Assembly: GCA_001592805.2 (NCBI GenBank)
Contig: CP051140.1
Coordinates: 1,737,501-1,801,500, forward strand
Direction: 5' to 3'
Source: Peltaster fructicola
Lineage: Eukaryota > Ascomycota > Dothideomycetes
Length of the DNA: 64,000 nucleotides
The notes beneath the pieces are model-generated. The model had not been told where the DNA came from and searched no databases. It saw only the letters and a list, made by a program, of their open reading frames with translations. The translations under genes were made by a program, and so were the position numbers. Positions 1-9,742 of this stretch are shown here, in pieces (positions within the stretch are counted from its first letter, which is position 1; the number at the start of each line of letters is the position of its first letter).

Positions 1-348
1 CGATCTGCTGCTTGTCCTCTGCTGACAGAGTTGGAGAGCTGATCATGTTCTGAAGCTTGGTGTCGCGCTTGAAGGTCTGAACGAGGCTGTCCATTGCCTT
101 TGCAACGGTATCGAGAGATGAGCTCTTTGCTGCTGCGGTGTACTGTCACTGTGTTAGCTTGCGAGCTTACGGCTGCTGCATGGCGATCGCACCAATGCGC
201 TGGCGTATGTGCCATCGAGACCGTAGAGAGGAATTGGGGGACGGCTGTTGGCTGCAGCTTTGGCATCGGCGAAGGTCCTGCTGGCGGTGATGGACATGCG
301 CGGAGCTGCCACGCGGGCAGCTCGTGGTACGACACGGCTGGCGAACAT
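1..348 (-). CDS. ATP5: ATP synthase subunit 5 (OSCP), mitochondrial, partial
   Basis: This is the oligomycin-sensitivity-conferring subunit of mitochondrial F1Fo ATP synthase. It sits in the peripheral stalk and holds F1 against rotation. Only the N-terminal part is in the window; the gene runs off the left edge. The ATG is at 348-346. Exon 1 is 348..193 (52 codons), with a 50-nt GT-AG intron at 143..192 containing a CTAAC branch site. Exon 2 continues from 142 to beyond position 1. The spliced reading gives a basic presequence (MFASRVVPRAARVAAPR), then PPIPLYGLDGTYASALYTAAAK and SLDTVAKAMDSLVQTFKRD, the characteristic start of the OSCP family. The in-frame reading upstream of 348 lacks an ATG start and is not needed. 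Confidence 0.92.
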
Positions 349-707
349 TGTGGTGATGAATCGTAGGGCGTCAGCGATTGATTCGTGGGCAGAAGGAGCT
401 TCTTGCAAAGTGAGGTGTTGCCAATGCTTTCCGCGTCGGCAAAATTCCGGGAAGCTCCGATCGATTGGACGAAACTCGACATCACTTGGAGACTGACAGC
501 CATTGCACATACAATCTATTGTTTTATAGAATTGTGCTGCATCTCCTCCCGACCTCACGTCCTGCAGTCTCAGGTGCTATTGTATATTGTGAATGCCCGA
601 AGAAATTCCACAAGTAGCTTGGCACCGACTATTGTAGCCGGGAGATTATTCCATTCACGACTTTTGTGAATGGCACAAGTTCGATCAAAGGTGTTATACA
701 ATCATAT
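349..707. other. Intergenic, no gene seen
   Basis: About 360 bp between the ATP5 start and the 3' end of the bL28m gene, both on the minus strand. It should hold the ATP5 promoter and the bL28m terminator. The short open frames across it are not protein-like. Confidence 0.6.
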
Positions 708-1850
708 TCAGTGGAACGACAAGCCTTCCGGTCGAGTCAGCGACGCGTCTGGCAGCGACGTAGCTTCTGATACTCGGTCTGATGAACCTTGCGGGCCACC
801 TTCGACACCTGAAGTAGCGTGCTCATCACTCATCTCGGTCAACGACGCAGGAGCGCGCGGTTCCGTGGCCGGCTCTGACCTCAACGAGATGCGACCTCCC
901 TCATCCTTGGTCCATCGTTGCAGCCACTGTGCAGCTGTCAAGAAAGCATCCCGCTCTTGTATATCCTGTTCCGTTACCTCTTCTGCAGGGTCGATCTGTT
1001 TATATTGAGCCAAGGCCCTCTCATAATCTCCTTGTCGAGACTGAAACCACCTCATTCTGATAGCTTCTGGTATTGGTAACTGCTTGGCGAGTAATCGCTC
1101 ATGTTCGCAGGTCTCCCAGTCCTTCAATGTCGCCGTGGGCGAAAGCTTGCCCAGCATTGCGATCAAATGTGATCGCCTCGACTTTGCGTTGACCCATTTG
1201 TTTCCTTCTAGCTTCACATATTCGAATTTGTTCACTCGGAACCTCAGCTCGCTTTTGTTCGTCTGTAGATTGTCCAGAACTGCGTTGGCGTCGAGCTCTT
1301 GTGCTGCTTCATTCGACAGTGGAGGTTCCTCAATGCTGAGCTGTGCAAGTGCTGGTAATCCGAGTGCTTTACGCTCCTTGCGGAAGCGTTCTTGGATGGT
1401 TTCCGTCTGCATGATTGCCCATCGCAACCACCATCCAGCCTCACCTAGCTCCTTGATACGTGCTTCTTTCTCACCCAGCAGATACTCGTCAAGTCCGCCC
1501 AGCTTATCAATCGTTCGCATGACCCTCGTTGTGACACGAATCTTGATATGTCTTTGTAATGCGTGGCTGTATAGCTTTTTGGCTTTGACGTTGACTGACC
1601 AGGACCGGCGAAACCTTGTCTTGTACTCCTCTGCTGTGTTGTTGCCGAAGCGAATCATCTGTCCGCCGTACAGTCCTTTCGAAGATTGCTTGTACCATCT
1701 TGTTGGTCCTGGTGGATATGCAGGCACAACATCTGCTACGATTTCAGGGTCGTTGGCTCCGAGACCAAGAGATACCGTTCGTCTTGCAGATGTTGAGAAG
1801 GCACGAGCGCCAATCTGAAGCTGTAGCGAGCGCTGACATATGCAGGTCAT
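708..1850 (-). CDS. MRPL24: Mitochondrial large-subunit ribosomal protein bL28m
   Basis: Structural protein of the mitochondrial 54S subunit, homologous to bacterial L28 and yeast Mrpl24. The ATG used is at 1850. The frame is open further upstream only with a GTG, so 380 aa is preferred. The protein begins with a mitochondrial presequence (IGARAFSTSARR). It then shows the L28 core: YGGQMIRFGNN, TRRSWSVNVK-type residues (here TRFRRSWSVNVKAKKL) and HIKIRVTTRVMRTIDKLGG. A long alpha-helical fungal extension follows, ending in an acidic, Ser-rich tail. It is far longer than bacterial L28 (about 78 aa), as is normal for fungal homologues. It is head-to-head with the mL61 gene, with 181 bp between the two ATGs. 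Confidence 0.85.
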   Translation of the reverse strand: MTCICQRSLQLQIGARAFSTSARRTVSLGLGANDPEIVADVVPAYPPGPTRWYKQSSKGLYGGQMIRFGNNTAEEYKTRFRRSWSVNVKAKKLYSHALQRHIKIRVTTRVMRTIDKLGGLDEYLLGEKEARIKELGEAGWWLRWAIMQTETIQERFRKERKALGLPALAQLSIEEPPLSNEAAQELDANAVLDNLQTNKSELRFRVNKFEYVKLEGNKWVNAKSRRSHLIAMLGKLSPTATLKDWETCEHERLLAKQLPIPEAIRMRWFQSRQGDYERALAQYKQIDPAEEVTEQDIQERDAFLTAAQWLQRWTKDEGGRISLRSEPATEPRAPASLTEMSDEHATSGVEGGPQGSSDRVSEATSLPDASLTRPEGLSFH

Positions 1851-2031
1851 TGCGATGGTGGGTGAGGATAGCTGCACGAGAAATTATGTTCTCGATCACC
1901 ATCAAGCATGAAGCTCGGGAGTGTCGTGCGGCCACCACGAATCATGACTCGCGAGCACACATGGAGATCACCACGGGTCGACAACATACTTGCACACAGC
2001 CTCGTTTGTCTTCGTCTAATCGACTGGAAAA

Positions 2032-2689
2032 ATGCCTGTCAACTCTATTGGACGACGGATTATCCATGTCCAGCAACGGCTTCTAGATATCCGCACAGGC
2101 ACAGGAGCACTCCTGTTGCCAAAAACCATCAAGCGAATACATCTTCGCTTTGCGCCGCACATCAATGGCGGCCACATGGGACCTCGGTGAGGAAGAAATT
2201 ACTTACCATCGCGCAGGCAAAGCTGATTTTCGTGATAGGAAGTTCTGGCGGAACGAGTTGATTCGACTGAAGTACCACAACCCGGCAGTACCGATGAGTG
2301 TTGATAACAAGGCACCTCAAGAGGAGAAAGCAATCATGTCGATACACTTCACCGCAGCTGACGCGAAGCAATCGTCAGATTCACCGACATCCTCACCGGC
2401 AGCAATTGATTCCACCACTCAAAACAGCACACCTTCAGATGCCGCATCGACCGAGCGAGTTGAGACGATCGATATGACTGGTTACACCAACACAGAGATT
2501 CTCGATGCTCTCGTGAAGCTCACAAAAGCCACAGTCGTTGAGCCGACTCCTGAAGATATCGCCGAAGCACAAATGCTTGAAGAGGACCGCATACGAAGTG
2601 CTCGAGAAGCTAAGATTGGCCTGGCAATCCGCACACGACAGAAGAGGGAGAAACAACTACTGGAGCAGGCAAGAGGCGATTTTGTGTAA
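2032..2689 (+). CDS. MRP49: Mitochondrial large-subunit ribosomal protein mL61 (MRP49 type)
   Basis: Component of the mitochondrial 54S ribosomal subunit with the L51/S25/CI-B8 thioredoxin-like fold. Exons are 2032..2186 and 2239..2689 with a 52-nt GT-AG intron. The spliced product is 201 aa. The first exon gives MPVNSIGRRIIHVQQRLLDI and a stretch ending FAPHINGGHMGP. Splicing restores codon CG|G and continues RKFWRNELIRLKYHNPAVPM, the hallmark segment of the family. The C-terminal half carries a low-complexity Ser/Thr linker and a charged helix (EEDRIRSAREAKIGLAIRTRQKRE), longer than yeast Mrp49. It ends tail-to-tail with GET2, with 88 bp between the stop codons. Confidence 0.88.
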
Positions 2690-2777
2690 TGCGGAGGTAC
2701 CATTGTAAGATTGATGCATAGCACAGGCGTTCTGAAAGGCAGGGCATGCATTGTACATGAAGCTGTAAATATATCAT

Positions 2778-3704
2778 CTACGAGACACCACTCGCGCCGT
2801 TCCACCATGCCATCACGCCTAGCACAAAGACTATGATCATGGCGTCGCTGATGATGCTGGCGAAGATGCTAAACCAGCGGCCTGCTATGCTCAGGTAGTT
2901 TCCCCAGGGTGGAGGTGCCAGGTTCGCGACGGTAGCAAGCATGCCTCCTCCCTGCAGTTGACCACCTTCCATGAAGAACCTCGCACTTTGCAATCCAAGC
3001 TCAGCAGTGATGAATATAAGGAAGAGCCGTGAGCCGAAGCCATCTTGGCTGCCATCTGTGAAGGTCGAGTTCGTTCTCGAGAGAAGTGTGCCGTCGAACG
3101 TGCTAGTGATCGCAATGTAGCCAGCAATGATGATAGCGAATATGGCATGAGTAAGACGCCAAAGGTATGTAGACCTAGTCGAAGGCGGTGGCGCTGACTG
3201 CTGGGGTTTAGCACCGTTCAAGAGTGTTGATAGCATCTGCATGGGGTCCTCAGTGTTGTGGATGTTGTTAGGGTCGTTCGGGTCGCCTCCAGCCATACCC
3301 ATCATCTGCTGAAGCATCTTCGTCATGGGATCTTGCTCGCCTGGGCCTGACTGAGTCTGGTCGGGACCGCGAGGTCCAGCACCTTGTCGAGCCTGTTCCT
3401 GCTGCATCTGCATCATAGCCTGAAACATGGGATTGTCTGCTGAGCCCATCGAAGCGTTGAGATCGCTTGCCCGTGGCCCACCGTAGTTCTGTGTCGTGAT
3501 GTCGACTTCATCTGGGTCGGCGGCGCTGGGCGATTGCACTGCTGGGCCACCAAGCACCTCTGTTGGCGGCGCCACACCACCATTAAGCTGCTTGATCCTG
3601 GCAAGTCGCTCTTCAGCTGCTGCTTTGTCCTGACGTTTCTCGCGTCGGAGTCGAGCTGCACGTTGTCCGGGTGTCTCCTCGGTGCCTTCCATTGCAGTCG
3701 ACAT
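2778..3704 (-). CDS. GET2: GET complex subunit GET2 (tail-anchored protein receptor)
   Basis: ER membrane receptor that, with GET1, docks the GET3 ATPase and inserts tail-anchored proteins. It is a single 308-aa frame with ATG at 3704. The N-terminus is cytosolic and strongly basic (QRAARLRREKRQDKAAAEERLARI), matching the GET3-binding arginine cluster of GET2. A Gln/Met-rich disordered linker follows. The C-terminal third has three hydrophobic segments (around LTHAIFAIIIAGYIAI, LFLIFITAELGLQSARFF and IFASIISDAMIIVFVLGVMAWW), the expected topology. Overall identity is low in this family, so the call rests on architecture plus the N-terminal motif. Confidence 0.8.
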   Translation of the reverse strand: MSTAMEGTEETPGQRAARLRREKRQDKAAAEERLARIKQLNGGVAPPTEVLGGPAVQSPSAADPDEVDITTQNYGGPRASDLNASMGSADNPMFQAMMQMQQEQARQGAGPRGPDQTQSGPGEQDPMTKMLQQMMGMAGGDPNDPNNIHNTEDPMQMLSTLLNGAKPQQSAPPPSTRSTYLWRLTHAIFAIIIAGYIAITSTFDGTLLSRTNSTFTDGSQDGFGSRLFLIFITAELGLQSARFFMEGGQLQGGGMLATVANLAPPPWGNYLSIAGRWFSIFASIISDAMIIVFVLGVMAWWNGASGVS

Positions 3705-4358
3705 GTTGTGTGTGATAGATTGTGGTCAAAGTACTGGTCTGTTGTTCAGGACGAGGATACATGTAGTGAATGGATGAGGTGGTGGGAATTCGATGTGACG
3801 TCGCTTGCTAATCATCACATGCAACCTCTACAAACGGGATGGAGCTGTGTAACGTATGTTTATGATATACAAGCTCATACTCCAAGCAGCAGCGAGTGAT
3901 CATAGAGCGTACAATTGTCATGGAGCAGAATGGAGTAGCTTGGATGAATGTGTAGCCACAATCTCATCGTTCATGTCTTCGCACGGATGAGATCCATGTT
4001 CCTCGTGCCATCGTCATAAGTTCGCAACAGCTTGATCTGCCAATCTCTTAATGTAGCGTCCTCAATCTAGTGCATAGATCGATTCGTGCTCTGCACTCCG
4101 AGAGGAGCATGTAGTTCAGGCACTGTTCATAGAAGTCGGCGAGGCCTGGTTGATACCCCGATGTGGTACAGAGCCTCCGCAGGTGTTCACTGAAATTTGC
4201 CCTGAAGAACCACACAATCACAGTCGTTCACCTCGGACTACACACAACCTTCTCAACAGCTCGATTGAGTCACGACGCTGTCACTCTCCTGCATCAAAAG
4301 CCCGCTGTTGCGCGGCGCACGCCTTTCCTTTGTACCAATTCGATTCTCTTCCACCAAA
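3705..4358. other. Divergent promoter region GET2 / leucyl-tRNA synthetase
   Basis: About 650 bp between two divergently transcribed genes. No gene, tRNA or repeat is recognised. The 50 nt before the LeuRS ATG are in frame and open (see findings). Confidence 0.6.
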
Positions 4359-7300
4359 ATGGCAGCAGTTCAAGCGACACAGCAAGCTGTCGACCCTGGC
4401 AATACAACATCTGGCACTCTCAAGATCGAGAACACAGACAAGAGGGACACCCTTATCGCTGCGGAGAAGAAGTATCAGAAGCAATGGACAGAAGCTCGTA
4501 TCTTCGAACAGAATGCACCAACATTGCAAGAGGTGCCATACCATGCCATCTCGCCGAAAGAGCTGCGCGAAAAGTATCCCAAGCACATGGCAACGATGGC
4601 ATATCCTTACGTGAACGGCACACCTCATGCCGGCCACTCGTTCACAGCGTCGAAGCTCGAGTTCGTCACTGGCTGGCAAAGGATGAAGGGCAAGCGAGCA
4701 CTTTACCCACAAGGATTCCACTGTACTGGTATGCCTATCAAGGCTTGTGCTGACAAGCTTGTGCGCGAAATCGAGCTGTTCGGCAAGAACTTTGAGAATT
4801 GCGCGGTCGAGGCGGTTGAGGGCGAGACAAACGGAGAAGTTCCTGCTCCAACGCAAGAGATCACCAAGACAGATGTCACTAAGTTCTCTGCGAAGAAGAG
4901 CAAGGCCAATGCGAAGACAAACGTCAAGCTCAAGTACCAGTTCCAGATCATGTTGGCATTGGGTATTCCAGTCGAGGAAGTTCACAAGTTCGCCGACTCG
5001 AGTTACTGGCTACAGTACTTTCCGCCATTGTGGCAGCGCGACCTCAACGCTCTCGGTTGTCGTGTCGACTGGCGAAGAAGCTTTGTCACCACCGACGCAA
5101 ATCCATACTACGACTCCTTCGTGAGATGGCAGATGCGACGTCTGAAAGAGCTTGGCAAGATTAAGTTCGGAAAGCGATACACTATCTATTCACCAAAGGA
5201 CGGACAAGCATGCATGGACCACGACCGAGCAAGCGGCGAGGGCATCTTGCCACAGGAGTACACCGCACTGAAGCTCAAGGTGAAAGAGTGGCCTGAGGAT
5301 GCCAAGGTGAAGCTTGAGTCGAAGATTCCATCGGGAGCCAATGTCTACTTTGTCCCAGCTACCCTCCGGCCCGAGACTATGTACGGACAGACTTGCTGTT
5401 TTGTTGGCCCAACTATCACGTATGGCATCTTCGAGATTGAAAAGGGCAAGGAGTACTACTTTATCTCGGACCGTGCAGCTAGGAACATGGCCTTCCAAAA
5501 CATCTTCCCAACATGGGGTGAGTTCCCTAAGGTTGCAGAGTTGAAGGGCTCAGAGGTGATCGGCACTCTGGTCGACGCACCACTTTCGATACACAAGGAC
5601 GGTGTTTACATCTTGCCTATGGACACAGTCAAGGCATCAAAAGGAACTGGTGTCGTTACTTGTGTGCCATCAGACTCGCCTGATGATTACGCAACAACCA
5701 TGGATCTGATCAAGAAGGCCGAGTTCTATAAGATCAAGAAAGAATGGGCTGAAAAGGAGATTCTGCCGATTATTGAGACGCCGACATATGGAAACCTCAC
5801 GGCCAAGTATCTCGTCGAGACGATGAAGATCAATTCGCCAAAGGATGCAAAGCAACTGGCTGAGGCCAAGGACTTGGCATACAAGGAAGGTTTCTACAAG
5901 GGCAAGATGATCTATGGTGACTTCTCAGGCAAGTCTGTGGAAGACGCCAAGCCCCTTGTCAGACAGGAACTCATCGATGCCGGACTTGCGTTCGCATACG
6001 CAGAGCCGGATGGTGTGGTCATGAGTCGAAGTGGAGACGAGTGCGTTGCGGGACATCTTGACCAGTGGTTCCTCAACTATGGTCCCCCTGACCGCAGTGG
6101 TGACGAGACGTGGCAGCCAACTGTTCTCAAGTATGTGCAGAATCAAGACGGCGAAGGTCTCAACCTCTTCAGCACCGAATCCAAGAACGCTTTCGAAATG
6201 GTCCTCGACTGGCTGTGTCAGTGGGCGTGTGCACGATCATACGGTCTTGGAACAAAGCTACCATGGGACGAGTCACAACTGGTAGAATCTCTATCAGACT
6301 CTACCATCTATCCTGCGTACTACGCTTTCGCACATCTCCTCCATAAAGACATCTTTGGCAAGGAGAAGGGTGCTGCCAATGTCGCACCGGAAGAGCTCAC
6401 TGACGAAGTCTGGGACTGGCTGTTCACAAGGCGGGATGAGATTCCTGAGACCAGCATCAGCAAAGAGAGTCTCGAGATGATGCGACGAGAGTTTGAATAT
6501 TGGTATCCGATGGACATCAGAGTGTCTGGCAAAGATCTGATCCAGAACCATTTGACCTTCCTGCTGTACATTCACACTGCGCTTTTCCCACGCGAGTACT
6601 GGCCAAAGGCTCTTCGAGTCAACGGTCACCTGCTTCTAAACGGCGAGAAGATGTCGAAGTCAACCGGAAACTTCCTCACACTGGCCGATGCAGTGGCCAA
6701 GTTCGGTGCTGATGCCACCCGCATTGCACTGGCTGACGCAGGTGACAGTATTGAGGATGCCAACTTCGAAGAGTCTGTGGCAAACTCAAATATCCTGCGT
6801 ATGTACGAGCTGCGACAGTGGTGTGAGAGCGTCATTCTGGATGCTCGCATCCTCAAAGACGGCGAGACCTATGCCGAGGTCAAGGAGAATGAGCGACACA
6901 AGAATAACGACGCCATCATGCGGACTGGAGCCAAGGGTTTCTGGGATGAGCTGTTTGAGAATGAGATTAACGGCTTGGTCCGAGAGACCGGCGAGCAATA
7001 TGAGCTCACTAACTATCGAGCTGCCCTGAAGAGCGGTTTATACGACTTCACTGCAGCGCGTGACTTCTACCGAGAAGTCACTAAGGCAGCAAGCGTTGGT
7101 ATGCACATTGATCTCGTCAGACGTTATGTTGAGCTGCAAGCTCTGATGGTCACCGTGGTCGCACCACATTGGGCAGAACACATCTGGCTCGAGGTCCTGA
7201 AGAAGTCGGAGACTGTGCAAAAGGCACTTTTCCCAACAGTACCGGATGAGCAGGCACATCTGACAGCAGCTCGCGAGTATGTCCGTAATACTTCCTCGAA

Positions 7301-7820
7301 CATCACTTCTGCAGAAGGTACACAGCTCAAGCGTATGCAAAAGGGCAAGCAGACAAGCTACGATCCGAAGGCAGATAAGAAGCTCTCCATCTTCTGCGCT
7401 CTGCAATATCCGAAATGGCAAGATGGCATCATTGAGCTGGTCAGGGACAATTTCAAGGACATGACGCTTAACATGCCAGCGGTCAGCAAGAGCATCCCTA
7501 AGACAGAGAGCAAACGTGCTATGCCTTTCGTGCAGCAGCTCAAGAGATCCTTGGAGAGTGGCGTGCCTGCAGACACTGTGTTCGAGCGAAAGCTGGCATT
7601 CGACGAGGTTGCTGTGCTGAAGGAGATGGTACCTGGTCTGAAGCAGATCGTGCAGAAATGTGTCAAGGTTGAGCTTGTCGCCATTGATGATGGTGGCAAG
7701 AGCGGCAAAGTCATTGGAGGAACAGAGGATGCCCAGGTCGGCACTGAGCGCGCTCAGCTGCCACCAAATGCTGAGGCTGCTATACCAGGACAACCTACGT
7801 TCTTCTTCGAGAATATCTAG
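4359..7820 (+). CDS. CDC60: Leucyl-tRNA synthetase, cytosolic
   Basis: Class Ia aminoacyl-tRNA synthetase charging cytosolic tRNA-Leu. It is a single exon of 1153 aa, the usual size for the eukaryotic/archaeal-type enzyme. The first ATG in frame is at 4359. Class I signatures are clear: the HIGH equivalent HAGH at residues 90-93 (YPYVNGTPHAGHSFTASK) and KMSKS at residues 764-768 (NGEKMSKSTGNF). The editing domain (CP1) lies between them, with ATLRPETMYGQTC and GTGVVTCVPSDSPDDYAT, the threonine-rich region and the conserved Asp motif that hydrolyse mischarged tRNA. The C-terminal anticodon-binding and eukaryote-specific domains are complete. The neighbouring MIOX gene is convergent, 79 bp away. 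Confidence 0.96.
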   Translation: MAAVQATQQAVDPGNTTSGTLKIENTDKRDTLIAAEKKYQKQWTEARIFEQNAPTLQEVPYHAISPKELREKYPKHMATMAYPYVNGTPHAGHSFTASKLEFVTGWQRMKGKRALYPQGFHCTGMPIKACADKLVREIELFGKNFENCAVEAVEGETNGEVPAPTQEITKTDVTKFSAKKSKANAKTNVKLKYQFQIMLALGIPVEEVHKFADSSYWLQYFPPLWQRDLNALGCRVDWRRSFVTTDANPYYDSFVRWQMRRLKELGKIKFGKRYTIYSPKDGQACMDHDRASGEGILPQEYTALKLKVKEWPEDAKVKLESKIPSGANVYFVPATLRPETMYGQTCCFVGPTITYGIFEIEKGKEYYFISDRAARNMAFQNIFPTWGEFPKVAELKGSEVIGTLVDAPLSIHKDGVYILPMDTVKASKGTGVVTCVPSDSPDDYATTMDLIKKAEFYKIKKEWAEKEILPIIETPTYGNLTAKYLVETMKINSPKDAKQLAEAKDLAYKEGFYKGKMIYGDFSGKSVEDAKPLVRQELIDAGLAFAYAEPDGVVMSRSGDECVAGHLDQWFLNYGPPDRSGDETWQPTVLKYVQNQDGEGLNLFSTESKNAFEMVLDWLCQWACARSYGLGTKLPWDESQLVESLSDSTIYPAYYAFAHLLHKDIFGKEKGAANVAPEELTDEVWDWLFTRRDEIPETSISKESLEMMRREFEYWYPMDIRVSGKDLIQNHLTFLLYIHTALFPREYWPKALRVNGHLLLNGEKMSKSTGNFLTLADAVAKFGADATRIALADAGDSIEDANFEESVANSNILRMYELRQWCESVILDARILKDGETYAEVKENERHKNNDAIMRTGAKGFWDELFENEINGLVRETGEQYELTNYRAALKSGLYDFTAARDFYREVTKAASVGMHIDLVRRYVELQALMVTVVAPHWAEHIWLEVLKKSETVQKALFPTVPDEQAHLTAAREYVRNTSSNITSAEGTQLKRMQKGKQTSYDPKADKKLSIFCALQYPKWQDGIIELVRDNFKDMTLNMPAVSKSIPKTESKRAMPFVQQLKRSLESGVPADTVFERKLAFDEVAVLKEMVPGLKQIVQKCVKVELVAIDDGGKSGKVIGGTEDAQVGTERAQLPPNAEAAIPGQPTFFFENI

Positions 7821-7899
7821 AGGTGCCTGTATGAGAAACACTTGTGTAAGACATTTACTAGTCATTAAGTCATTGTGCAAGGCGATTGCCACCGTGGTG

Positions 7900-8844
7900 T
7901 TACCACCGCAAAACTCGCTCCGTCTCCCCAGCTTGTGGCGGGAAGAACTCATTGATCAGGTCGATGTAATAGCTCTTCAGGTCTTCTACCTTTGGCACTT
8001 CATCGCTCTTGCTGTAGAGGTCGTAGGGATTGAAAGCCTTAACAGCCTCGAGCATCTTTATGTCTTTGTCGTTCATCATCCATCTATACCCGCCAGCAGA
8101 ATGCCATGGATAGAAACTATGATACCTGATCATGGCGAGCGCCTCATCTGGCAGGCTAGACTGCTCACGGCATACATGGTAGAGGTATTCATCGTGGCCC
8201 CAGGATAACATGATCTTCTCCAGACCGCACCCAGGCTGGTAGATGCCATGTTGTGTGCTGTATATGTCGTCCTTGGTGTCTGGATTTGCCGCGAACGTGC
8301 CTGGGTAGATGATGCTCTCCTCGTCGAAGGCACAGCCGACTGGGAATGTGTCTCCCACAACATCCCACTGTCCTTGCGCTGCGTAGAAGTAGAGGAGTTT
8401 GCCCAGATCGTGGATGAGACCTGTAACTTGAAACCACCTTGGCTTGCCGTCACGACGTATAGCTTCGGCGGATTGTAGAAGATGCTCGATCTGACTGAGC
8501 TCAGTGTCTGGATCAGACTCATCGATAAGAGTATTCAGCTTCTCCATGGCTTCCCACACGGTCATATGTGCTCTTGTGCGAGAGTAGAAGTCGTTTCGTG
8601 CTTTGAGGTTGTACGCTACAGTTTGTTTCGTGTGCTGCTCGAGGTAAAAAGCCTTCACCCTGTCACAGGCCTCCTCATACTTTCTGAACTGTGTCTTGTC
8701 TTTGTCTTGGTCGAATTGTGATTGCTCGTAGAGTGAGGTAGCCTTGAGAACGTTGACTTCGTCTATGGCGTCGGAGATGGCTTCCAGAGCTAGACCATCT
8801 CGATGTAAAAGAGCACATGGCTGCTCGATCATTGCTGTAGCCAT
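7900..8844 (-). CDS. MIOX: Inositol oxygenase (MIOX)
   Basis: Di-iron oxygenase that cleaves myo-inositol with O2 to D-glucuronate, the entry step of inositol catabolism. The ATG is at 8844, giving 314 aa, close to animal and plant enzymes; upstream in-frame starts are GTG only. The HD-type fold and metal ligands are visible: an HD pair in VTGLIHDLGKLLYFY, His residues in MLSWGHDEYLYHVCRE and RYHSFYPWHSAGGYRWMMNDKD, and the substrate-binding DTFPVGCAFDEESIIYPGTF segment. The C-terminus YSKSDEVPKVEDLKSYYIDL is typical. It is convergent with LeuRS and divergent from an aldo-keto reductase gene about 0.9 kb away, which could use the product. Confidence 0.96.
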   Translation of the reverse strand: MATAMIEQPCALLHRDGLALEAISDAIDEVNVLKATSLYEQSQFDQDKDKTQFRKYEEACDRVKAFYLEQHTKQTVAYNLKARNDFYSRTRAHMTVWEAMEKLNTLIDESDPDTELSQIEHLLQSAEAIRRDGKPRWFQVTGLIHDLGKLLYFYAAQGQWDVVGDTFPVGCAFDEESIIYPGTFAANPDTKDDIYSTQHGIYQPGCGLEKIMLSWGHDEYLYHVCREQSSLPDEALAMIRYHSFYPWHSAGGYRWMMNDKDIKMLEAVKAFNPYDLYSKSDEVPKVEDLKSYYIDLINEFFPPQAGETERVLRW

Positions 8845-9742
8845 TATGAGATGTGTCGTGCTAATGAAGAGCACAGTGATTTAGTTGGTAGAGTAATAAG
8901 GAAATATGAAGGAAAAGGGAGAAAAAGGAAGAAGAAATGAAAGCAGTAGAGAAGGATGTGATAGCTCAGCTCATCCACTGCTACCCACCAGCATGATCAT
9001 GCCATACCAGATCACATCTGCGCGACGATAACCTTCTCAACAGCAGCAATGGACGCACACATCGTTGCATTCGTGGCCACGAAACCCAGCCAGGCGTCCT
9101 CCTCACAGGCTGTGAATGGTCAAGGTGCATCGCATCGGCGATACTCTCGAGTCCACGGAACCACAATGTTCCCACTTCCTTCCTAGCAGGGCAGCAGGAG
9201 CGGGGGACTGAGATACTAATTTTCCGGTGTATACCCATGGTGGGCCACTTAGGTGGAGGAACATAGCTTTTAGCGAGGGTGTGAAGTGAAACAGGCAGTT
9301 CTTCCGGGTTGAGGCAGGAAAAAGGTATCGCCGTGAGGCTGCACCATGTAGGCAAAGGCCGACTCTGAGCAGACGCCGAATGACTTCGTTGCTGACGGTA
9401 CTGAAGACTATTGAGATGTCAATGCCTCCTTTTCGTGAAACTGCTTGGAGCTCACGGATGCGGTGCGCTATGTGCTCTTCAAGTGTCGAGCATGTAGCAA
9501 AGATGACAGAGAGCTCAGGAAGCAAGCTCTGGCTCGAAGTTGAGCTTCCCTTTTGGTCTTGCAAGGCTCCATACCAATGACGTTATTGCTCAACTTTTTG
9601 ATACGTCGGCAACTCACTCATGACACCCGCCACACTCTTCCATTTCACCTTCAAAATAACAGGAATGAACCCTGCTCTCGCTGATTTTATCCTCGCAAAG
9701 ACACCAGGACACATCAAGGACCAACTCACGAAGCACTCCGAG
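8845..9742. other. Divergent promoter region MIOX / aldo-keto reductase
   Basis: About 0.9 kb between divergent genes. Minus-strand open frames at 8981..9355 and 9103..9564 cross it but have no recognisable domain and no good ATG context. I leave them unannotated. Confidence 0.5.

Noticed and set aside
9103-9564. 153-codon minus-strand frame between MIOX and the aldo-keto reductase
   Set aside because: Starts with TTG, has no recognisable domain, and lies in a divergent promoter region. The overlapping frame 8981..9355 is equally unsupported.
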